From assembly GCA_037157565.1 (NCBI GenBank), contig JAZHRO010000063.1, positions 9,468,001 to 9,532,000 of the forward strand: a stretch of 64,000 bases of DNA, in the 5' to 3' direction. The notes under the pieces are model-generated. The model saw only the letters and a list, made by a program, of their open reading frames with translations. It was not told the DNA's origin and searched no databases. Position numbers and translations under genes: made by a program. Shown one piece after another: positions 56,107-64,000 of this stretch. Source of the stretch: Thalassia testudinum. Lineage: Eukaryota > Streptophyta > Magnoliopsida > Alismatales > Hydrocharitaceae. Numbering within the stretch: the first letter of the stretch is position 1; the number at the start of each line of letters is the position of its first letter.

Positions 56107-57026
56107 AGCTCAAATCCGAGCTCTAGACGAGGAAAGAGCTCTGATTGCTTGTAGATTAGGTCACAAGGGATCCATAAATTTTGTGGGGTTCACACAGTCT
56201 CTATGCAGTGAATCAGAGCCCAAGATCTTGATAAAATTGATCTTCATCATCCGAACACCAATCCCATCAAATTTGGTAGGATTTGGTGATGATCTAATGC
56301 CTTTTTGATGTGGTCAAAGGTCGGTTGAAGGTCGGTTTCACCTCCAATGGTGGCATGGACCATTCTGCAAACAAGATTATGAAGTTAGGGACCTTTCTGC
56401 AAATATTTCGAAAGTTAGGGACTTGATTGCAAGGAACAAAGTTTAGATGGACTAAAATGCAAACTAGGTTAAGATGGACTCTGATTGGGCCAAACTTTTA
56501 GAACAAATCTAATTTGGACCCAAGGAATCTAGTGGGGAAGTCAGATTTGAGTTTTGACCAAGTTTGACTAGGAAATTTGTGTAGAGACCCAAATTAGGGT
56601 AGAAATCTGTCTGAGACTCTATTCAAGATCAAAATAGGTTCAGATGGTTAAACCAAGATACCAAACCTCTCAGGACATTTTTCTATGAATTTTAGGAGGT
56701 TTAGATTAATTTTATCGTGACCATAACCTCCTCAATTCAAGCAGGTCTGAAATTAGGGCTTTATGTTCTTATTCGATTCTCGAAACGCGTGAAATCCCAT
56801 TTTTGTCTGTATGGACCCACTCAATGGACTTTAATGCTCATTTGACCTTTAATTAACCTCTAGAAAACCCCATGGTTACTCTGCATTCATGGTATGATAT
56901 TAAAATGGCAAAATTAACCTTGATTTAGCATTTTCTCCTGAGAATGGATTTGCGTGAAATTATGTCTCTCAAGCGATTATGTAGGAGCATTTATCACTTG
57001 ATTCTAACTAATTAAAGCTAGTTATA

Positions 57027-57041
57027 ACTCATGATTGTGTT
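57027..57041. other. LINE-2 target-site duplication, left
   Basis: ACTCATGATTGTGTT matches ACTTATGATGGTGTT at 62078-62092 at 13 of 15 bases. The mismatches suggest age. Confidence 0.75.
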
Positions 57042-57054
57042 GATTAGAACTAGG

Positions 57055-58475
57055 ATGGAGAGGATAGGGGTTTCTAGGGTTAGGGAAGGAGACGATAGGT
57101 GGAGGGTCTGGCGGTCTCGGCGATGACGGCAAAGAGAGGATGGAAGCAGGAGGGGCTGAGCAGCATGCGACACTAGGAGTGGGTGGTTTCTGGAGAAGTA
57201 GGAGAGGGGGAAACGCGAACATCGTGTGCTATCGATGAAGAAGAAGAGGACACATGGCGGTGGTGTGTAGATCACCGACCTTGTGCTTAGCCTGCGGCGA
57301 CTGGGGGAATAAGAAGGCAGAGTGCAAAAAGAAGGGAAGTGCGACGCAACAGAATGGTGGACAAGCTAGGGCTCAGGCAGCAGGTGGTGGTGTACCACCG
57401 CCTCCCTTGATAAATCTCGATCAGATGTATGACGTGGAAGTCCCACAATCAGAGGAGATCAGGGCTACAGAGATGGTGGTTCGAGGGGCTCTCATCGATG
57501 AGATCGTGGTGGGAAGATATGAATGCGAGCAGGTCCTATCTCTAGTAAGATCTCTCACTGTCCTCTCAAGGGTGGAAGGTGGCGCACTTAGGGGGGTTAA
57601 GGTTTGTGCTGTTTGATTTGGGTATCCTAGATGTGGAAGGGCTCTGATTTCGCACTAGTATCTCAGAGGGACTTATGGTGATGTAGAGATTGGTCTCGCC
57701 TTTTGATGGATCTCTTCAAGATCGCCCTCCGCAAAGAGCTGAGGTTAGAAGGGTAATGTTGGAGATATGGGGACTGCCTTTGCATCAAAGGTCGAATGGG
57801 GTGGTGGCAGGTGTGGTGGCTAACTTTGCGTCACTAGATGAGAATGCTAACGTGGGTCTCTATGAAGGGGATGGGAGATCCATTAGAGTTGAGGTGAAGG
57901 TGACAAGGGGAGGACCAATTCCTAACAAAATCGTCCTTAGGTGTGGTGGGAATTCCTAGCTTCTCATAATGAAATTTGGTCTCCTTAATGGGGAGGAACA
58001 ACAGGTGAAACCTCCTGTGGGGCGAGCAGAGGGGAAGACCCAGTAGGATGATGCCCAGGAAGGTGTTTTGAAGGGTACTGAAAGACAAGAGGTGAAGAAG
58101 AGGAAAGAATTTCACTGTTCGATGATCCAGGATGTCGAAATGAATGGGATGGCTCAACCACAGGAGGAGGAGGTGATGATACAAGATGATGTTGGGAATA
58201 AAGAACTCATGATTGTTCCTATTGATCCAATGAGGCAACTAAAGGAGCGTGAGCACACGTCAGAAAATCCAAATAAATTCTCCTTTACGGCGCCTGGAGC
58301 TCTAAAGTATGGAGTGGGGTCTTCATCTAAGGGGAAAGCTGTGCGTTCTCCCTATAAATTGAGGGAAAGAAGGGGTGGTGGAGACCAAAGATCCATTGAA
58401 GAGAGAGTGGCAGCCATTCTGAATGTTGAGAGGAGGTCTGGGGAACCCCAGAGGACCCCTGTGTCCAAGGAATGA
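57055..58475 (+). pseudogene. LINE-2 ORF1, broken
   Basis: Starts at the ATG at 57055, 13 bases inside the element. The first zinc knuckle reads CYR-stop-RRRGHMAVVC (TGA in place of Cys); the second has Asn for His (CLACGDWGNKKAEC). After a TAG AGA at the same place as in LINE-1 (about 57684-57689) comes LVSPFDGSLQDRPPQR and VMLEIWGLPLHQR, then one KKRKEFHC unit and the basic RSPYKLRERRGG end. Stop TGA overlaps the ORF2 ATG in ATGA at 58472-58475. Confidence 0.82.
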
Positions 58476-59255
58476 AGGTGCTCACATGGAACATGCGTGG
58501 GTTGTGCAATCGATTGCGGAGAGCATCACTGGCTAGATGTCTCCGTGAATGGGAGGTAGATTGTGCTCTAATTCAAGAGACACACCTGGAAGACGGAGGG
58601 GGCACAGTGCATGGCAGACTCTTCTTCAGGGGGGCCAAGCAGATTTTAGAGCAGTGGATGCGCGGGGAAGGGTAGGAGGAATTGCGGTGTGGTGGAAGAC
58701 ATCCAGGCTAGTTCTGTGAGAGGAGTGGAGGGGCTGCTTCATGCTCTCATGCAGATTTAGATGTCAAGGAGACGGTCTAGAGTTGATCCTATCTTGTGTA
58801 TATGACCCCTGTGCTAACAGTCAGAGGAGTGAGTTGTGGCAGGAACTACGTGAGATGGTGAGAAATACCAATGGAGTGCCATGGCTTGTTGGTGGCGACT
58901 TTAACAGTACCACATTAGTGAACGACCGAAGAAATGAGAAATACCACTTGGCTTCCAGCTGGTTGTTTCAGAAATTGGCCTGAATGAATATCCGGCAACA
59001 GGGGCGAAATTCACTTGGAGGGGAGGGAATGGACTGGTCTCAAAGCTAGACAGATTTTTTGGGAGTGTGGAGATGCTGGAAAGATTCCAACTCTTATCAA
59101 TCATGGGTCTTGCTCGCCCCTTTGCTGATCATACACCCTTGCTGTGGGACAGTGGGCAAGATTTCCTTGTTGGCACATATTTTAAATTCAAGAAATCATG
59201 GCTGTGGGAAGAGGGATTTAAGGAGATGGTTAGTCGGTGGTGGGAGCACCAGTAG
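58472..59255 (+). pseudogene. LINE-2 ORF2, endonuclease part, broken
   Basis: Begins MKVLTWNMRGLCNR with QETHLE; later frames hold WLVGGDFNS and FADHTPLLWDSG, so Asn, Glu, Asp and His catalytic positions are recognisable. At least three frameshifts or stops interrupt it, including TAG at about 59253. Confidence 0.85.
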
Positions 59256-60730
59256 GTGGACGATTCAGCCACCTATCATCTGGCTAGAAAATTGAAAGAG
59301 CTAAGAGTTATGCTGAAGGAAGATAAATGCATAGTGGAAACAGTGAGGAGTCAGCGGCGTTCTGAATCTCTCTCCATGGTGCAAATGCTGGATGAGAAAG
59401 AGAATGGAGGTAATTTGACTGAGGGGGAGACAGTACAACAGAAACATTGGCAAGGAGTGGTTCAAATGGAGGATTTGGCAAGGGAAATGGACTGGCGTGA
59501 CAAGTCGAGGCAAATTTGGTTGAAAGAGGGCGATGCAAACACGAAATTTTTCCACATGGCTGCAAGCTCCAGAAGGAGAGTGAATTTCATATCCTCTTTA
59601 AAGATAGGAGACTCAATCTTGACCTCACCTGATGAGATTAGAAAGGAGACAGCTAGACACTTCAGAGAAGTCTCAAGATCGAATGGGAATGGTGTGTGGA
59701 AGATGACAACATCCAATCTCTCTCGGGTGGACACTGCAGCAGCTGGTAAAATGATTGATTCTACCTCGGAGCAGGAAGCTTTGGATGCTATGGCAGGGGT
59801 GAATGCAGAGGGCTCGCTGGGACCAGATGGATTTCAGGTACTATTTTATAAGGAGTTTTGGAGTGTGGTCAAAGGAGAGGTCATGGAGGTGCTTGCAGAA
59901 TTCCAAAGGGGTAATTCTGGAGTGGAGAGAATTAACAAGTCCTATTTATTTCTGCTGCCAAAGTGTAGTGGGGCAGAGACCCTACATGATTTCAGGCCCA
60001 TTGCACTGACAAATTCGATTTACCAAATCATTAGCAAGGTGCTGGCTAATCGACTAAAGGGTGTTCTTGCTGACTTAATTAGCTCGGTGCAATCGGCGTT
60101 CCTCCCCAATAGATCACTGCAAGAATCTTTCATTGTGGCGCAAGAGGTGGTTGCGGGGTGGTGCAGGATAAAAAGCAAAGCTTTCATGTGGAAGGTAGAC
60201 TTTAGTAGAGCCTATGACTCGATTGAATGGTCTTACCTTTGGGAGATCATGAAGAGGAGAGGTTTTCCACCCATATGGATACAATGGATGAAGAGGTGCA
60301 TTGTCACCTCCTCCTTCTCCCCTCTCATCAATGGGAGGCCGTGTGGGGTGTGGATTCAACCTCAACAAGGGGTGAGACAAGGATGCCCCCTGGCTCCTCT
60401 TATTTTTAACTTGGCAGTGGACACCTTGGCTCACTTTACATGCAGCCTGACAGAAGTTGGAATGATTAAGGGGTATTCGCTGTCGAGTTCAAGAGCCTTG
60501 GCGCCTATACTCCAATATGCAGATGATATGGTGTTTTTCGTTGAAGGTGGACAGTAGGAAGCTGAAATCCTGTTCTCTTTGGTCAATATTTTTGGCGAGA
60601 TTACTGGCTTGAGGCTAAATGGGGCGAAGTCATCTTTAGTATGCTTCGGTATGTCTGCACAGGACAGGGAGACATTGGCTGCCACACTGCACTCGCTTGT
60701 CACAACCCTCCCTGTGAGATCTAGGATTAC
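59256..60730 (+). pseudogene. LINE-2 ORF2, reverse transcriptase part, broken
   Basis: Long open stretch to 60557 with LKEGDANTKFFH, DFRPIALTNSIYQIISK, SAFLPNRSLQESF, VDFSRAYDSIEW, GVRQGCPLAPLIFNLAVD and the active site LQYADDMVFFVEG (about 60510-60545). A TAG follows (60555-60557). Then the frame goes on with ITGLRLNGAKSSLVCFG. Active-site residues remain but the frame is dead. Confidence 0.88.
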
Positions 60731-60771
60731 CATTAACAGATAAGAAACTCAAGAAGAGTGATTGGGCTTCC

Positions 60772-61995
60772 TTGTTTGAGAGAGTGAGCACTAAGTTGGA
60801 ATCCTGGAGCAGCAGATTTCTTTCTAAGGGTGGAAGACTAATCCTGCTCAATTCAGTTATAACTTCAATTCTGGTCTTCTTTTTGATTTTCAGATCACCG
60901 AAAGCTGTATGGAAAAGGATGGATGTGCTGAGGAAGAGGTTCTTTTGGAAAGGAGTGAAGGCCGAGGGCAAATTCCTACATTCGGTGAAGTGGGGGCAAA
61001 TCTGTAGACCTCGCTCGAAGGGAGGGCTAGGCATTAGATCCCTGAAAGATTTCAATGACTCATTGTTGCTGAAATGGGCACTTAAACTAGCCACAGATGA
61101 GGGGAAGATGTGGGCTCAACTTGTTACAGAGACTTACGGTTCCAATTTAGTGCAGCTATGGATGAAGCAGCTAAGAAAGCCATCTCCATTCTGGATGTCG
61201 ATCAAAAAAGCGATCCAGGACCATCAGTCGAACTTTGTTCCAGAGTTGGGAAACGACAAACAGGTCAGATTCTGGTCGAACGAATGGTCTGAACTGGGAG
61301 TGCTGTCCGTGAATTATCCAAGAGTCTTTGGTGCAGCTTTAGACAGTAACGCATCTGTTCAAGACTGCTGGGAAGCTAAGAGTAGGAGCTGGTGTGTTCC
61401 TGCAGCAGGCTTACACAAGGGAGGACGCACACAACAGGAACTTGACAGGCTAATTGCAGATCTGAACGCTTTTCAACCGGTCAGGGGTATGGATAGATTC
61501 AGGTCGAAACATGGCCTATTTACGTCGTCCAAGGCATGCAAGGTTCTAATAGATGCTGAGGAGCCGGGCTGCACTTCTGAAAATCAGATCTACAGCAAAA
61601 TCTGGAAACTGAAAGTTCCTCTTAAAAGCAAGATCTTTTTATGGCTATGCAGAAAAGACAGACTCGTTACAGGGGAAATGAGGCACAAAAGACTGGGTGC
61701 CCAGTTACAAGATTGTACGCTTTGCAACCTTCCTACTAATAATAGGGAGCATCTATTTGCGTCATGTTTGGTGATCGACCAAATTTGGAGGGGAGTTTGT
61801 GGGGAACCCCTGCCCATGTGGGAGGAGCTCTGGAGGAACTTATGGACACATAGAAATATGCAGGTGAAGGTCATGGTTATGTGGAATGTGTGGTGTGCTC
61901 GTAATAAGCATTTGTTTAGAGGGGTTTCAGTCAATGTGGGAAGTATTGTAAGGAATTGTTGGGGGCATGTGAGAGATTGGGAGAACTTCATGTAA
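60772..61995 (+). pseudogene. LINE-2 ORF2, C-terminal part
   Basis: 407 codons open to the natural stop. Contains SRFLSKGGRLILLNSV, FFWKG, GGLGIRSLKDFNDSLLLKW and the zf-RVT motif CTLCNLPTNNREHLFASC (C-X2-C-X8-H-X4-C). It reads straight through the place where LINE-1 is frameshifted. It lies after a break near 60730. Confidence 0.87.
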
Positions 61996-62032
61996 TACTC
62001 TGGCTTTTAAATAAATAAAAGATTTCTGGTTT

Positions 62033-62051
62033 GCTACCGTCTCTCGGTAGC
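62033..62051 (+). other. 3' terminal hairpin of LINE-2
   Basis: GCTACCG / CGGTAGC, perfect 7-bp stem, 5-base loop, 17 bases before the poly(A). Matches the hairpin at 38570-38589 in LINE-1. Confidence 0.8.
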
Positions 62052-62104
62052 ATTCCTCATCCTTTTCAAAAAAAAAAACTTATGATGGTGTTACCATCAC
62101 CAAC

Positions 62105-63417
62105 TCCTCAAATACAACAAAAAATAGCAAAATAAAAGAGTTGAGCAAGTAAACAAGTAGTTCAAATTTAAATCCTATGAATAAGCCCCAATGCAAATGA
62201 ATGCAATCAATTTAGATGCTCTAACTAAGGGCTCACACAAAATACTCCTTGTAGTCCCTAAAGAATGGATGTAGAAATAGAGGGAGAGAGAGTTAGAGAG
62301 CTCCTAAGTATGTGTAATGCAATGGTGGAGTTCAAGTTGCAAACAAGAGAGAAAGAGAGTTTTGTACTCCCTAAAGAATGGATGTAAAGCTAGAGGGAGA
62401 GAAAGTTGGAGAGCTCCTAAGTATGTGTAATGTAGTGGTGGAGTTCATGTTGCTAACAAGAGAGAAAGTGAGTTTTGGAAGTGATGACTCTTGCTCTCAA
62501 GAGAGTGAATAAGTGCTCAAGAATACTTGTATTAGCTATGAAAGAGTTCCAGAGTCTAGGAGTGAGTCCCTTTAGATGGAGATGGTGTTTGGGGGACAAA
62601 ATAGGTCCTAAGGCTCAACTTGCAACGAGCAAAAATACCCCACTCATGACAATCCAACAAGCAAATTACTTTTTCAAAAAGTTCTTTTACTAGTTATCTA
62701 ACATTAGTTTGTTTTTGAATAACATTAGGTGGCCCATTTAAAGCTAAGATTCATGGTTCGTTAAATACTAGATGTAGCTAAAATTCACTACCTAATGCTC
62801 ATTTTTTATTACCTAATGTTAGTTTTTATCTGAAGTGCTACACAAGGCAAATTGTGGAATTTTGAAGACGTATGCTATGTGATGATTTCTAATGATAATT
62901 AACGCCTAATCAAGGTCTTCTTAGGTCATTAGGGCATGATTAAATGCTAGTTGCAAATTAGTGGCAAATTAAGGGGTGATTAGGCTAATTAAGGTGCTTA
63001 AGTGGAGTTTGAGGGTTGAAGTGCCTAATTCATGCCTAAATGAGTTACACAGTGGGGGTCATCTTTACAATCATCTATCAAATAAATAAAAATGCGACTA
63101 AAGGGTCCTAAATTATAATAGATGTAGACACAAACTCTTAGGATTCTTCCCAAAAGTCTCGGGCACCTTATACTTGTCCTTGAATGTCTTCTCCAATGCA
63201 AGTGGCCCCTCTTGAATTGTCAACTTGTCTAGATTCTGGACCTAACCTACATTTTAGTCTTAACAAAACACATAGAGAGATATATATAAAGAGAGAGATA
63301 AACAAATTGAAGAGCTATCTCAACAATAAATTAATATGTTAATCTAATTCACTTTAAGCTAATGTTTGTTATCATCAAAACCATTTAACTAAGTGCAATA
63401 TGACTTATGCACCAACA
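62105..63417 (-). repeat. 5' LTR of copia-2, second part
   Basis: Ends in GCACCAACA; the minus strand starts TGTTGGTGCATAAG with TTTTGATGATAACAAAC soon after, as in solo LTR I. It holds a 113-bp tandem duplication and several CCTAATGTTAG motifs (62695-62825). Confidence 0.8.
62256..62481. repeat. Tandem duplication, period 113 bp
   Basis: Two copies beginning CCCTAAAGAATGGATG at 62256 and 62369, about 90 percent alike by eye, within the copia-2 LTR. Confidence 0.85.
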
Positions 63418-64000
63418 TTCCTATCAATAGATTCTTCCATAATTACTTTTCTTAGAATCTACTTTGCAAGAGATTCTCAAAAAATCTTCTTTTCTCCATA
63501 ATCAATTTTGGTAGAGATTCCTCTAGAACCTTTCTCTATTCAAAGCATTGGAATCTCTTATGCAATCACTTTTTGAAAATCTTCTCTTCTAGAATCGATT
63601 ATAGAATCTTGTTCAGAAATTCCTACAAAATCTCCTAGAATTTCTCTAAAAATTACACCCTAATAAAACTTCACAACTAAGGTGCAAAACTTAAAGAGCT
63701 TAAAGAGGGAAAGGTAGAGCTTCTATGTAAACCTTTATTCATTGCAATCTTCATCTCCACTTGCATTCCAATAATCATCAATTCTTCATGTAATGCACAT
63801 AATTCTCCTTATGGGGCTTCTCTTCCCCTTTAGGGTCCTTCCGCTAGGTTTTCCATTGCCTCCTCCTCGAGTCCCCTACTACGTATTGAGCAGCAATTCT
63901 TCCACCACCACCACCACCCCATGTTCATGTCACTCCTTGGCCACCCCTCTCATCTCAAATTGTCAAATGTTTAGAAGTGTTAACCTTTCCATCAAGGTCT
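63418..64000. other. Sequence outside the nested stack
   Basis: I see no gene, LTR end or repeat that I can name. It has degenerate TCTAGAATCTCT-like motifs and a CCACCACCACC stretch near 63903. Confidence 0.4.

Larger units (their letters stand above)
57042..62077 (+). mobile_element. LINE-2: decayed plant L1-type LINE
   Basis: 5.0-kb relative of LINE-1 on the plus strand with poly(A) at 62068-62078 and a 15-bp imperfect TSD. Gene order is the same as in LINE-1. It carries many stops and frameshifts, so it is a fossil. It is inserted in solo LTR D close to one LTR end. Confidence 0.93.
54355..62099 (-). repeat. Solo LTR D, interrupted by LINE-2
   Basis: TGTTTTACGC...TTACCATCA with perfect TSDs CCAAC (54350-54354 and 62100-62104). 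Without LINE-2 it is about 2.7 kb. The minus-strand start, TGATGGTAACACAATCATG, and a TATA box CTATAAAAG at 56098-56106 set its direction. Several open frames in 55.2-56.1 kb have no recognisable motif. Confidence 0.8.

Noticed and set aside
57018..57275. Minus-strand ORFs rich in S, P and L
   Set aside because: Antisense of LINE-2 ORF1 start; no motif.

Overview
The window is nuclear DNA of a flowering plant with a repeat-rich genome, probably heterochromatic or pericentromeric. This follows from Athila-type Ty3/gypsy elements whose primer sites match tRNA-Asp, Ty1/copia fragments, plant L1-type LINEs and a TIR DNA element. I find no host gene, tRNA or rRNA. I cannot name the species.

Almost the whole window is one nested stack of mobile elements, readable to about seven levels from target-site duplications (TSDs) and interrupted coding regions. 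Level 0 is copia-2 (minus strand; gag 52.7-54.0 kb; 5' LTR 54026-54354 plus 62105-63417). Its gag holds LTR C (51.6-52.7 kb) and its LTR holds solo LTR D (54.4-62.1 kb), which holds LINE-2 (57.0-62.1 kb). LTR C is split by copia-1 (plus strand; pieces at 12.70-12.89, 24.57-25.72, 48.35-48.90 and 50.70-51.58 kb). Copia-1 took LTR B, element 2 (12895-24566), element 3 (25717-48344) and solo LTR E (48899-50689). Element 2 holds solo LTR F and an LTR relic. Element 3 holds DNA element H (32229-45690) and solo LTR I (46336-47995). H holds element 4 (32287-44592), whose 5' LTR holds LINE-1 (38544-44397). At the left, element A interrupts LTR B, and young element 1 (4688-12398) interrupts element A's LTR.

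The Athila-like elements lack polymerase here. Element 1 has only a tyrosine/serine/proline-rich ORF of unknown function plus a second ORF. Element 2 carries decayed relatives of the same ORFs. Element 3 has decayed gag and protease and then the tail region, without reverse transcriptase. All three share a G-rich, PPT-like motif after the ORFs and a stem-loop beside the terminal PPT. Element 4 has LTRs and gag only. These were presumably mobilised by autonomous relatives elsewhere.

The two LINEs are related and keep the same design: twin zinc knuckles (degenerate in LINE-2), an in-frame TAG at the same place in ORF1, an ATGA overlap between ORF1 and ORF2, endonuclease, YADD reverse transcriptase, a C-terminal zinc motif and a 3' hairpin before poly(A). 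LINE-1 is nearly intact and its ORF1 has an expanded four-unit repeat; LINE-2 is badly decayed. The likeliest novelty is the unknown ORF family of elements 1-3, the conserved RNA-like structures and the palindrome arrays inside several LTRs.
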